The notes: generated by a model not told the origin, from the letters alone. A DNA stretch of 64,000 bases from Pontibacter cellulosilyticus (GCF_014306105.1 NZ_JACRVF010000001.1:884413-948412), one strand, 5' to 3'. Positions 44,984 to 53,040 are shown, counted from the stretch's first letter. A program made the numbers and translations.

Positions 44984-45832
44984 TTACTTTATCAAAAGCC
45001 GGCCAGCTGAGGCTCCTAAAGAGGCTAACACTCCGAGTACAATAACATGCTGAAAAGCCACCCAGAAACTAACGCCATCAAACCTGCCAAAAAACCATAA
45101 GACAAAGGCAGAGACACCCAGTGAAGTTACATAGCTAACACAAGTGTCGAAGGCCATATCGAAGAATAGTAATTTCTTGCTTTTGCTTACTGTGCCTTTA
45201 AAATTGCTGAAAAATACAACCACCACACTTATAAAAAGGGATACAATGGCCATGGCCAAGATATGGCCCGGAGCAGCCTCCACAGCGATCATAATTATTT
45301 CTTCGGTAGGTGCCACATTACCTCCAACTACAATAGCGCCACAGATACCTAGCACAAAAAAGCCAAGTTTTGTTCTGCGTTCATCCGATTGCTGCTCTGT
45401 CTTATCCTTATTATCTTCTTTAGTTCCCAATTGTGCTGTACCAATAGAAACTCCAATGGAAACAGCCATTGCTTCTATGATAACCTTTCCCATTACCTCA
45501 TCTATACTCATATCCGTCAGCTGTATCCTGTTCAGCATCAGAAGCACGCCAAAGGAAATCAGCAAACCTATACCCATTTCTTCTACAGAGTTTATAAAAA
45601 CATGCTTCCAAGAAGCTTCGGGGTGCATGCCGGCAAAGCGGTTGTAGCCAAGCAGGAGCAGGTAAGTAACCGCTACCAACACCATCAGATCCAAGGGCTC
45701 GGCTATAAAACCAGCCCACCATACCTCCATCGTATAAAGTAGCGGAAAACTGAACAGCAACCCTCCTGTTATGCCGCGGGCATACTCTTTCAAGGATTTA
45801 TGAACAGGTCTACTGTTGCTTTCAGATGACAT
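44984..45832 (-). CDS. TIGR02587-type (DUF2391) membrane protein
   Basis: A 282-residue polytopic protein with seven or eight hydrophobic segments. Features are LKEYARGITGGLLFSFPLLYTMEVWW at the start, the VGGNVAPTEEIIMI segment with two Glu near 178-190, and an acidic, Gln-rich linker at about 142-155 (KEDNKDKTEQQSDERR). This matches TIGR02587/DUF2391, a membrane family of unknown role. First gene of the operon leading into TIGR02588 and cyanophycinase. Confidence 0.85.
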   Translation of the reverse strand: MSSESNSRPVHKSLKEYARGITGGLLFSFPLLYTMEVWWAGFIAEPLDLMVLVAVTYLLLLGYNRFAGMHPEASWKHVFINSVEEMGIGLLISFGVLLMLNRIQLTDMSIDEVMGKVIIEAMAVSIGVSIGTAQLGTKEDNKDKTEQQSDERRTKLGFFVLGICGAIVVGGNVAPTEEIIMIAVEAAPGHILAMAIVSLFISVVVVFFSNFKGTVSKSKKLLFFDMAFDTCVSYVTSLGVSAFVLWFFGRFDGVSFWVAFQHVIVLGVLASLGASAGRLLIK

Positions 45833-46034
45833 ACAAATGAGTTGGGTTTTAATATAACACGCATACGATTCAAGCTGTATTTTGTGTTATAATGAGCCAT
45901 CAAACTACTCAGCATGTCCAAACAAAGCTGTATTTAATACTCTGAGAAATAAAACAACACGCAAACCAGACTTAGCAGTTTTCAGCAGCAACAATAACGG
46001 CTACTATAAAGAAGATGAGTTGATTTATAAACGA

Positions 46035-46333
46035 TTATACTTTCTTCAGGCGTTCTGTTACCACAGCACTGTACTGCTTTTGATAAGGTTGACCGTAGTT
46101 ATAGCGGATAAAGTCGCTGTACAACATCTCGCTTAATTCTGATGAATGGGAGAACTGGCAGCTATACTTATAGTATCACCTTTAAAAAGCAGGCGTTTAG
46201 ACTCGTTGACGGAGTTGTGTTCCTGTATAGCGCTTGTAGCAGCAGAAGCGGGAGCTGCTACAGCCTCTTCCGGTACTACTGCCAATACTGTAGAGCCATG
46301 GGAAGAGAGGTTGTTAATTTTTTCTTGCATCAT
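46035..46333 (-). pseudogene. Possible small gene split by a frameshift
   Basis: Two short coding-like pieces follow each other on the minus strand. The first (46133-46333) starts with ATGATG and gives 66 residues beginning MMQEKINNLSS. The second, in another frame, gives LSEMLYSDFIRYNYGQPYQ and ends with TERLKKV and a stop at 46035; by itself it has an ATG at 46127. The second piece has codon and residue use like real protein. A single-base change between them (near 46150-46170) would join the frames. I recognise no family. Either it is a broken gene, or two tiny genes, or chance. Confidence 0.3.
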
Positions 46334-46443
46334 TAAGCTTTCAGGGCAGACGTACGGGCAACTTCAAAACTTGTGTGGCCTGTTGGTCTGAAGTATGACC
46401 GTAAGTACTTAGGATTGAAATAAGGGATCAGGTAAGACTAAAT

Positions 46444-46480
46444 GAGGGCCATCCTCAGCACCCAATTAGGTATGGCCCTC
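46444..46480 (+). terminator. Isolated hairpin terminator without an upstream gene
   Basis: GAGGGCCAT (46444-46452) pairs with ATGGCCCTC (46472-46480), followed by TTTT. No coding gene on the plus strand precedes it, so it may mark the 3' end of a small RNA. Confidence 0.5.
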
Positions 46481-46795
46481 TTTTGCCTTTCATACATCTT
46501 GTAAGTTTAACCTATGTAAACATTACGTGATAGTTAATAGGAATTACGCCTTGCAATAAGCATTGTTCAGGCATTGCACCCATTTTACCTGTATAACTGT
46601 CTAAATACCGATTAGTGCTGACTGGTACGTATTTGTTGGTATAAATGGTGAGTAAACACTGGCTATTATATTGCCTATGCTACCAAAGTATAGGCATAGC
46701 GTATAGAACTAAAGAGCAGCATGCGCAACCGCTTTGCTGCACCGGATAAATGTCTCTTAGCTTTAATTATTGCACATCTGAAGTAAATCAAAGAC

Positions 46796-46852
46796 GGGAG
46801 AGCGGCACCTTTAGCAAGCAACACCTACCTCTATTCATCCTGCAGCTCTCCC
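46796..46852 (-). terminator. Weak terminator-like palindrome after the Mut7-C gene
   Basis: GGGAGAGC (46796-46803) pairs with GCTCTCCC (46845-46852) across a 41-base loop. It lies 26-82 bases past the stop of the Mut7-C gene on the minus strand. Confidence 0.3.
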
Positions 46853-46877
46853 TCTTTTCTTTAACATTTTAACGTCT

Positions 46878-47636
46878 TCAAACTCCAGGCTCATGCTTCT
46901 GTAGCAGTTTTGCGATTTCTTGCTGCATGTGCTCATAATGAGATCCTTTCCAGTATACTTTGTCGCATGGGATACACTTATAAAATTCGTTAAAGTACAA
47001 GCGGGTTTTCGGGGGTAGTTTATCCAGCACATCCTCTTTGGGTACAGCACTTACCACGGTATTGCAACGCAGGCAGCGCATAAAAGGCTCAAACTGCTCT
47101 TGTAGCTTATACCTTACTATCACCTCCTGCAACTGTTCTGTAGTATGCTGCGACCTTAGCCAGTAACCATGCTTTATTATTTTCTGCTTTAGGAGCCCGA
47201 TGTCGCGGGTAAGCACAATACGCTCCTGGTCCCGGGCAATCTGTGCGATCTCTGCATCGGCAAACTGCTTTTGGTAACAGGTGTCGAAGCCAAGCATGCG
47301 CAGCGCTTTGGCTAGTGTACCCAAGTGTACATCAAGTATAAATTTGTAAGGCCTTGGCGGGTTTTCTATCAAACAATAGCCTTCAGGCCATTTCCTGCTC
47401 TGCTCGTGCGGGTAAATGTGCAGTTCATCTCCAGGATTAAGGCGTGCAAAAAAATTTAAGGGGTCCTCTCCTCTCAAAATAACGGCTACTTCTGTGTGAG
47501 GTACTCCAATGGCTTCAATGGCATCTTTTACAGACTGGGTTTCGGCAAACGTGTAAGCTACCGGCACCCGCTTTACAGCAGGTCTTAAAAAATCCTGCAG
47601 GTTACCGTGAAAAGTAATTGTGGCTACATGTGGCAT
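46878..47636 (-). CDS. Mut7-C RNase domain protein with N-terminal ubiquitin-like domain
   Basis: A 252-residue protein. Residues 1-80 form a ubiquitin/ThiS-like domain (ATITFHGNLQDFLRP, then RLNPGDELHIYP). From about 98 to 180 lies the Mut7-C PIN-like nuclease: FILDVHLGTLAKALRMLGFDT (Asp102) and ERIVLTRDIGLL (Asp145). A zinc ribbon follows with Cys188-x2-Cys191 and Cys221-x2-Cys224. The pairing of Ub-like and Mut7-C domains is known. Start at 47636; the longer frame lies over a run of AAGTATA words and is not needed. Target RNA unknown. Confidence 0.88.
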   Translation of the reverse strand: MPHVATITFHGNLQDFLRPAVKRVPVAYTFAETQSVKDAIEAIGVPHTEVAVILRGEDPLNFFARLNPGDELHIYPHEQSRKWPEGYCLIENPPRPYKFILDVHLGTLAKALRMLGFDTCYQKQFADAEIAQIARDQERIVLTRDIGLLKQKIIKHGYWLRSQHTTEQLQEVIVRYKLQEQFEPFMRCLRCNTVVSAVPKEDVLDKLPPKTRLYFNEFYKCIPCDKVYWKGSHYEHMQQEIAKLLQKHEPGV

Positions 47637-47799
47637 GGTAAAGTATACTTTATACGTTAAAGTATGATTGCTTAACAGGCTTATACTTACGCTGCACGCC
47701 TCTGAATCGCTGCTATACAAAAAATTTTAGCCAACACCGGAGAATAGCCAAAAACTTACAGTAGTATTGCGCTTTGTTTACAAACTTACAAGTATAAAT

Positions 47800-48222
47800 A
47801 TGGAGCAGTGGCTGAGTTACGCCATTATGGCAATGCTGATGGGAGGTGTGGCAATGGTTTTTGCCAAGATGGGAATGGGCAGCGCGAACGAGCACGTTGC
47901 CCTCGTGATCCGGACAAGCGTGTTACTGGCCATGGTGGTTGCCAACGCCTGGTATGCCGGCGCTTTAGGAGGCGTTTCGGCTGTAGACAATAAAACGATG
48001 CTATGGCTGGTACTGGCCGGACTTTGCACAGCCGTTTACTGGATCTTATACTTTAAAGCCATTAAAACAGCCAACATATCGGTAGTGGCTACCATTGACA
48101 GGGCAGGCATTGTGGTAACGGTACTTCTCTCCTATTTTATTCTGAAGGAGCCGCTTACGCCCCGCCTGCTGCTCGGTATGGGCACCATACTTGCCGGCAC
48201 ACTGATACTTATCTGGAAGTAA
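47800..48222 (+). CDS. Half-size EamA-family transporter
   Basis: A 140-residue protein with four or five hydrophobic segments and a single EamA unit: WILYFKAIKTANISVVATID, then AGIVVTVLLSYFILKEPLTPRLLLGMGTILAGTLIL. Usual EamA proteins have two such units (about 290 residues), so this one must dimerise, like small multidrug resistance proteins. The ATG at 47800 fits; an extension by 11 codons has no support. Substrate unknown. Followed by a terminator. Confidence 0.85.
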   Translation: MEQWLSYAIMAMLMGGVAMVFAKMGMGSANEHVALVIRTSVLLAMVVANAWYAGALGGVSAVDNKTMLWLVLAGLCTAVYWILYFKAIKTANISVVATIDRAGIVVTVLLSYFILKEPLTPRLLLGMGTILAGTLILIWK

Positions 48223-48226
48223 ATAT

Positions 48227-48246
48227 AGAGAGGCAAATGCCTCTCT
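48227..48246 (+). terminator. Rho-independent terminator
   Basis: AGAGAGGCA (48227-48235) pairs with TGCCTCTCT (48238-48246), then TTTTG. It ends the EamA gene. Confidence 0.8.
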
Positions 48247-48382
48247 TTTTGTTTCTGCTCCAGCGGGTAGCAAGTTTTGTAGGGGAAATTCGGGGGTTAG
48301 TATAATTTATTTAGATATGAAAAGCTGATGTATTAACTTACTGATAGCAAAATTTTTACGACTCCTAACCACCTACAAAACT

Positions 48383-49150
48383 ATGATCAAAAATAAAGAC
48401 GTTTTCACTGTGCTAATCCGGCTCTTTCTGGGCTACATTTTCTTCTCGGCCGGCGTTTGTAAGTTATCGCATGGGCAGTTTGGACAGATAATAGGCCCAC
48501 ATTTAATGGAGGAGGCGCTGGCAAAGCACGGCTTGGGTCTATTTGCACAGGTTGTGGCTGTTTTCCAGGTACTATGCGGTGCACTGTTGATGTCGCAGCG
48601 CTTTAGTTTACTTGGTGCTATTATGCTGGTGCCCATGAATGTGGCCATACTTGCCGTTACCGTATCCATGAACTGGACTGGAACTCCGTATGTAAATGCT
48701 GTATTTCTGAGCCTGAACCTGCTACTCTTGTTCATGGAGCGGCAAAAGTTCAGCTTCCTGTTTAACCCAATGGCCACGCATGAAATATTGCCAACTCGTA
48801 CCGATGCTTTAGGGCAGAATAAGTATAGCTGGATAGGTTTGGCATTTAGCCTGTTAATAATGATTGCAGCAAGGTACAGTCTGCCGCTTACCAACACCTT
48901 TGCCATTATTATTTTTATAAACTTCGCTTTGGCCATACTTACCGTGCCCCCTCTTAGCCTGCTTGATAAGCTATTAGTTATACTGCCTTTTGTAGCCATG
49001 TTACTGATAACCTACAGCGACATAAAAGGCATTGCTGCCCCGTCTATACTAGTAATGTTGGTAGCCGAGACTGCTTTATTAGGTACAAGACTTTATATGG
49101 GTTCCAGGGCCGGTAAACTGGGAGAAACACCCCTTGTACAGGAAATGTAA
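48383..49150 (+). CDS. DoxX-like membrane protein
   Basis: A 255-residue membrane protein with eight or so hydrophobic segments. The N-terminal half (about 1-125) has the DoxX look: IRLFLGYIFFSAGVCKLSHG, then FQVLCGALLMSQRFSLLGAI, then four helices. The C-terminal half (155-245) adds further helices and is not in small DoxX proteins. Between them is a polar stretch of about 25 residues (NPMATHEILPTRTDALGQNK). Role unknown. Third DoxX-like gene in this window. Confidence 0.75.
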   Translation: MIKNKDVFTVLIRLFLGYIFFSAGVCKLSHGQFGQIIGPHLMEEALAKHGLGLFAQVVAVFQVLCGALLMSQRFSLLGAIMLVPMNVAILAVTVSMNWTGTPYVNAVFLSLNLLLLFMERQKFSFLFNPMATHEILPTRTDALGQNKYSWIGLAFSLLIMIAARYSLPLTNTFAIIIFINFALAILTVPPLSLLDKLLVILPFVAMLLITYSDIKGIAAPSILVMLVAETALLGTRLYMGSRAGKLGETPLVQEM

Positions 49151-49484
49151 CCGGGGTTAAGTGGTTACACATATTATTACACAAAAAAAAATCATCATAA
49201 ATGCGTATTGCAGTTACAACTTGGAATTATTAGTTTTATTCACTAAATATGAATTAATATTACTTTATTTATAAGGCAATAGATCATTAACCACAATTCA
49301 CCCTGTTATGAGAAAAAGGTTTTTAGAAATGATCAATTTGAATGTAAAGTCACACATGCTACTCTCGATGCTTGTTAAAATGATAAGCCGCGAAAGCTGA
49401 AGAAATGCTCTGAACGATTGAGCACATGATGCTATAAAACTTAATGCCTGCTATATAAGCAGGAGAAGGGTAATCTGTCAGCTG
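49151..49484. other. 334-base AT-rich intergenic stretch
   Basis: It holds a 30-codon reading frame at 49308-49400 and otherwise nothing that I can name. An A-run (ACAAAAAAAAATC near 49180) and TTATTA-rich sequence suggest promoter or leader sequence. Confidence 0.5.
49308..49400 (+). CDS. Possible 30-residue peptide gene
   Basis: An ATG-started frame of 30 codons, ending at a TGA. The product is Met/Leu/Lys-rich (begins MRKRFLEMINLN) with a helical, amphipathic, basic look and no other features. There is no promoter match and no terminator. It may be a small membrane-active or regulatory peptide, or chance in AT-rich sequence. Confidence 0.2.
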   Translation: MRKRFLEMINLNVKSHMLLSMLVKMISRES

Positions 49485-49931
49485 TTACGAGACATGCATT
49501 GCTGCTCTGAGTTTTAATAGAGCTGTGTCATTGTTCGTTTCGGGAGCTACATAGTGTAGTGCCTCTTCGAGTGTAGCAAAATGCTGCAGTTCTTTTCGCA
49601 TGCCAAAGATCGTGTAGATTTTTTTCCTCATAGCCTCTGCAACAATCTGTAGTATAGCATCCTGGCCCCGCACCATTGCCACTTTCAGCAGCGGTGTATC
49701 TTGTAGCAAAAGACCCAGCTGCTCCACAGACCATTTCTGGTCCTGCATTGTGAAGTTACTTTTAGTAGAGTCCATGATCCAGTTTTCCAACTGATGCTCT
49801 TTGATAGTAGAATAGACCTGCAACATTGCCTGCTTGTAAGCATCGTGCTGAGCGGGGCGGGTAAATATAGTAAATATCAGCCTTTGAGGTTTTAAAACCT
49901 GGCAGATGAAGAGTTCTTTGGATGCGCTCAT
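49485..49931 (-). CDS. Member of a ~145-residue paralogous family (copy B)
   Basis: A 148-residue soluble protein. It shares the family pattern with copies at 38507 and 51039: NWIMDSTKSNFTMQDQKW (acidic residue, then DQ-x-W), a LLLQDTPLLKVAMV helix-strand, an IYTIFG stretch and an ALHYV end. The first strand reads KELFICQVLKPQRLIFTIF. No function is known to me. TAACTTTA (a near match to the -7 element) occurs on the minus strand near 49950. Confidence 0.68.
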   Translation of the reverse strand: MSASKELFICQVLKPQRLIFTIFTRPAQHDAYKQAMLQVYSTIKEHQLENWIMDSTKSNFTMQDQKWSVEQLGLLLQDTPLLKVAMVRGQDAILQIVAEAMRKKIYTIFGMRKELQHFATLEEALHYVAPETNNDTALLKLRAAMHVS

Positions 49932-50155
49932 AAAAGTGAGATTTTGACCTAAAGTTATACGATAAATTATTACATCATAACAATATATTCTTAAATTAAT
50001 AATACTGTTCGATAACGTACATAATGATGCATTTTAATGTCCGGTTTAGGACATCTGTACAGCCAGCTAAAACATACAATATATTGATATAAAGACACTT
50101 ATACTTATGGCATCTTACTTGTAATTAAAAATTCGAACACCACAACCTGAAACGT

Positions 50156-50338
50156 ATGCAGACTAAAACTATGAAACCAGTAATTGCAGCAGTAGCTATG
50201 CTAGTCTTGCTCACTTTTACTATGCTAGGCGTTAGAGGCGTTAGCAAATGTGAGATGGATAAACGAGCTAAAGCAGGTAACCTGGAGTGGCATAACCTGG
50301 AAAAGCAACTGCCATCAGAAGCCTCGCCTACCAGTTAA
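50156..50338 (+). CDS. Small exported or membrane peptide
   Basis: A 60-residue protein. Residues 7-27 (KPVIAAVAMLVLLTFTMLGV) form one membrane helix or uncleaved signal. The rest is polar with one Cys. No family known. Start can be at 50156 or the Met five codons on. It is followed 100 bases later by a strong terminator, which supports a transcribed unit. Confidence 0.5.
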   Translation: MQTKTMKPVIAAVAMLVLLTFTMLGVRGVSKCEMDKRAKAGNLEWHNLEKQLPSEASPTS

Positions 50339-50728
50339 TGGCGATCCATTTAAATTAGCTTTCATTTAAAATGTAATACTTAATACTTCATCGTTCACAG
50401 CTTTAATGCTACACTACCAATCTACCTAAACTATGAAAAAAGAGAAGCCCCTGTAGTACAGGGGCTTTTTGTTTGCTTATTTCCAAAAGAAACGCCTCTA
50501 CGTATTCCTGTAAGCAACACAACATTAGGCTATTTTATGAAGTTAACTATACTATAAATGTCTACCCTTAACGTTATACTTAGACTTATCACCAAAATAA
50601 ACTACGATTGATAAAATGCTTTATTTTACAGTTTAGGGCGATTTTTTAAAATAAAATCTGCATTTTGTAAAATATTATGAACAAATTTACCTCCCTAAAC
50701 GTCTTCAAGACAATAACATCAAAAATTT
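50339..50728. other. 390-base intergenic stretch with terminator and long cold-shock leader
   Basis: It holds the terminator at 50445-50467 and, after it, AT-rich sequence leading into the cold shock gene. The last 90 bases before the start are likely part of a long 5' leader, as usual for cold shock mRNAs. Confidence 0.5.
50445..50467 (+). terminator. Rho-independent terminator
   Basis: AAGCCCCTGT pairs with ACAGGGGCTT, loop about 3 bases, followed by TTTGTTT. Confidence 0.85.
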
Positions 50729-50920
50729 ATGAACAACGGAACAGTAAAATTCTTCAACACCGAAAAAGGTTTTGGCTTCATTAAGGACGACAACACAAAC
50801 CAAGAGTACTTTGTACATGTAACCGGTTTGGTTGATGAAGTTAGAGAAAATGACAAAGTAACTTACGAACTTCAGGAAGGCAGAAAAGGCCTTAACGCCG
50901 TAAATGTTAAGCGTGCCTAA
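50729..50920 (+). CDS. cspA: Cold shock protein
   Basis: A 63-residue OB-fold RNA chaperone. The start MNNGTVKFFNTEKGFGFIKDD has the RNP1 motif KGFGFI; the RNP2 motif is YFVHV (usually IFVHF/S). It melts RNA structure at low temperature and in growth. Preceded by a long AT-rich leader and followed by a strong terminator, so it is a single-gene unit, likely regulated through its leader. Confidence 0.95.
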   Translation: MNNGTVKFFNTEKGFGFIKDDNTNQEYFVHVTGLVDEVRENDKVTYELQEGRKGLNAVNVKRA

Positions 50921-50941
50921 CTTGTGGTCACCTTATAACAG

Positions 50942-50970
50942 AAAAGCCTTACGCCAAACGTAAGGCTTTT
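50942..50970 (+). terminator. Rho-independent terminator of the cold shock gene
   Basis: A 12-bp perfect stem (50942-50953 with 50959-50970), followed by TTTT. Confidence 0.92.
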
Positions 50971-51038
50971 TTTATGCCTGCACCGTATTCGTTGGTTCAT
51001 TCTTGCTGATTTAATACATTATCAAACTATCTGTTGGT

Positions 51039-51467
51039 TTATTTCATAAAAAGCCATTTCAGAGCGTCTGTTCTCGTTACAAAATCCCTAGACTCACAAG
51101 GCAGCGGCACTTCAGATGCCATGCCATAGATTGTGTGTATAGCTAACTGCTGAAACATATCCTGCGCCATAATATTAGCTACTTTTCGGAGTTTACTATG
51201 TTGCAAAAGTTCTGCAGTGTGATTTGCGATCCAAACCTGGTCATCAAGGCTAGGGGCAATCATTAAAGTATAGTCAGCCAGAATCAGCTCGACATTATTT
51301 TTTAATATAAAATCGCACGAGAAAATCATAGCTTCACGTAATTCTACACTTGCTATGGCTCCTCTCCACTCGTTCCAGATAAAGTGCTCTCCTGAGCAAT
51401 AACGCATTGTTACATACTCCTTCTCCCATGCTATAGCAAGCTCAAGTGTTTCCATAAGGTAGTGCAA
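51039..51467 (-). CDS. Member of a ~145-residue paralogous family (copy C)
   Basis: A 142-residue soluble protein. Shared pattern with copies A and B: LILADYTLMIAPSLDDQVW, then LLQHSKLRKVANIM, TIYGMA and a DALKWLF end. The N-terminal part LELAIAWEKEYVTMRYCSG resembles the first strands of copy A. Function unknown. It is convergent with the cold shock gene. The start could be the Met four codons later. Confidence 0.68.
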   Translation of the reverse strand: MHYLMETLELAIAWEKEYVTMRYCSGEHFIWNEWRGAIASVELREAMIFSCDFILKNNVELILADYTLMIAPSLDDQVWIANHTAELLQHSKLRKVANIMAQDMFQQLAIHTIYGMASEVPLPCESRDFVTRTDALKWLFMK

Positions 51468-51622
51468 GTCTTCTAATCAATTGTACGATATCAACAATAA
51501 TTAGTAATTTAAATTTGTTAATTGAATGAAAATTTAACATAGAACTTAGAAATTTGTTTTATAACTAGGTTTAGCTAGAATAACTTAAGCCGCTATGTAT
51601 CATAGTGCTCGCAAAACATCTT

Positions 51623-51630
51623 TATATTTG
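51623..51630 (+). promoter_or_regulatory. Bacteroidota-type -7 element
   Basis: TATATTTG matches TAnnTTTG exactly, 22 bases before the ATG at 51652. No TTG box was seen at the usual place. Confidence 0.4.
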
Positions 51631-51651
51631 CTTCTCAATTAAAGTTCTAAT

Positions 51652-52065
51652 ATGCCAATGTTGCGATTTATACTTTGTTTTGGGTTCTTATGCCTAACTA
51701 TTGTTGCCTCTGCACAACCGAACTGCCCCGCTCCTACTCTCAAATTATACCATAACGATAAAGAACTTACAGGCACAGCTCCTGAAGGTATTGTATCACT
51801 TACAATTAAAATACAGCCAGATGCACAGTGCTCTAAAGGCACAGCATATGAAATTGTGAGAGGGGCGGCTTATTTAATCAGAGGCGAACAGATGCTATCT
51901 CAGCACTTGATAACAGGCTCTTATTTAATGCTTGCCCATTGGTTGCCGCAAATGAAGACAGGTGATAAAATCTCTGTTGTTGTTAACCGAATGTACCTGG
52001 TTACTGACAAAGAGCAAAAGATACCTTATACTCAGCAGGTTTTCACACGGCTTACCATCAAATAG
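51652..52065 (+). CDS. Exported protein, first of a tandem pair
   Basis: A 137-residue protein with a signal peptide (MPMLRFILCFGFLCLTIVASA). The mature part is beta-rich, with two Cys (NCPAPT and QCSKGT). A segment AYEIVRGAAYLIRGEQMLSQ is followed by MKTGDKISVVVNRMYLVTDKEQKIPYT. Its layout is like that of the next protein. The shape (strand, then (K/R)-G-D-x-(I/L)-x(V)-x-x-V, then DG/DK, then PG/P) reminds me of the C-terminal domain of GldM, but the similarity is only a pattern. It starts 14 bases before the next gene. Confidence 0.65.
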   Translation: MPMLRFILCFGFLCLTIVASAQPNCPAPTLKLYHNDKELTGTAPEGIVSLTIKIQPDAQCSKGTAYEIVRGAAYLIRGEQMLSQHLITGSYLMLAHWLPQMKTGDKISVVVNRMYLVTDKEQKIPYTQQVFTRLTIK

Positions 52066-52078
52066 ATTAAGAAATCAC

Positions 52079-52507
52079 ATGAGATACCTATTACTAACTT
52101 TATTCCTGTTTGCAGCACTTACTGCCACTGCACAAAGTAAGCCCCAGAAACAGGACACCCCTTGCAATTCTCCAGACCTGGTGCTCTACAACGAACTGAA
52201 CAAACAGCTTCCTGAAGATAGTTTGCCCATCACGAAGGTGAAGCTTGTGGTAAACAATAATCCGGATTGCGATAAAAACGTGAATTTTAAAGTACTTAAA
52301 GCAAAGGCATATTATGTAAGGGATGTGCGCCCTCTTGCTGAGGTCGAAATAGAGGGTGACGTTTTTGACTTTTCGATTTGGGAAGGTCCACATAAAGTCG
52401 GTGATCGGATCTTAATTCAGGTGCTGGATGTAAGCTATACTTTTGCTGACGGGAAAACGGGAAAGTTTCCGGGAGCAGTCATGAAAAACTGGCACTTCAC
52501 AAAGTAG
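52079..52507 (+). CDS. Exported protein, second of a tandem pair
   Basis: A 142-residue protein with a signal peptide (MRYLLLTLFLFAALTATA). The mature part has two Cys (CNSPDL and PDCDKN), as in the upstream protein, and the same order of strands: FKVLKAKAYYVRDVRPLAEVE, then GPHKVGDRILIQVLDVSY, then DGKTGKFPG. Thus both come from a duplication. GldM-C-like by pattern only. Ended by a strong terminator; 14 bases after the first gene. Confidence 0.65.
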   Translation: MRYLLLTLFLFAALTATAQSKPQKQDTPCNSPDLVLYNELNKQLPEDSLPITKVKLVVNNNPDCDKNVNFKVLKAKAYYVRDVRPLAEVEIEGDVFDFSIWEGPHKVGDRILIQVLDVSYTFADGKTGKFPGAVMKNWHFTK

Positions 52508-52520
52508 GTACCACTACACA

Positions 52521-52549
52521 AGAAAAGGCGCCTGCAAAGCGCCTTTTCT
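52521..52549 (+). terminator. Rho-independent terminator
   Basis: An 11-bp stem (52521-52531 with 52539-52549) with a 7-base loop and a T-rich 3' arm. It ends the tandem exported pair. Confidence 0.85.
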
Positions 52550-52608
52550 TTTGATACTGTTATGCTGAACTTAGCTTATAAGTTAGAAAAAGTAACAGCA
52601 CTGCTAAT

Positions 52609-53040
52609 TTATAATTCCACAAATTCAGCTGCCCTTGGAAGGTGAGCAAACTGCTCGGCCAGTTCATCAGGTAAGGTAGCCAGCTTTCTCTTTAAGGTAT
52701 CGATCCAGGCTCCCTCTACATTAATTTCAGCGGCTTTTACACCACCCTCCTTAAAAATCTCGTGCTTTATAGCCCATCTCGAGCCGTCTTTTCTGCTGCT
52801 GGTGAGTGCGGTAGTAACAGTTACCTGTTCGTTAATGCCTACCTCTCGCAGGTAGATAGTCTCTTCCCTGAAAAGTATAGGCCCGATGTGCAGCCGCTGG
52901 AAAGTCTTCAGGTCCAACCCCAGTTGTTCAAGGGCTTCAATTCGGGCTTGTGCGGCAAAGTCGGCATAGGCAGAGTGGCGCATGTGCATATTGGCATCCA
53001 GGTGCGACCACATCACCTTACCAGTGTAAGTATGGCTCAT
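52609..53040 (-). CDS. Acyl-CoA thioesterase, hotdog fold
   Basis: A 143-residue protein of the 4-hydroxybenzoyl-CoA thioesterase/YbgC group. The block GKVMWSHLDANMHMRHSAYADF has the catalytic Asp in the usual place (D-x-N-x-H). The rest, a long strand set and helix, is typical of hotdog folds. Would hydrolyse acyl-CoA. On the minus strand a TATCTTTG element lies at 53084-53091, about 44 bases upstream. Single gene. Confidence 0.88.
   Translation of the reverse strand: MSHTYTGKVMWSHLDANMHMRHSAYADFAAQARIEALEQLGLDLKTFQRLHIGPILFREETIYLREVGINEQVTVTTALTSSRKDGSRWAIKHEIFKEGGVKAAEINVEGAWIDTLKRKLATLPDELAEQFAHLPRAAEFVEL

Larger units (their letters stand above)
45833..46877. other. 1.0-kb stretch without a recognised gene
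   Basis: It holds a low-confidence small reading-frame pair at 46035-46333 (minus), an isolated plus-strand terminator at 46444-46480, and a weak palindrome near 46796-46852. The base composition is AT-rich in parts. Several AAGTATA words occur. No rRNA, tRNA or mobile element was seen. Confidence 0.5.

Noticed and set aside
45882-46136. 84-codon plus-strand reading frame
   Set aside because: TTG start, mixed composition, and it covers the stretch where the minus strand looks more like coding sequence.
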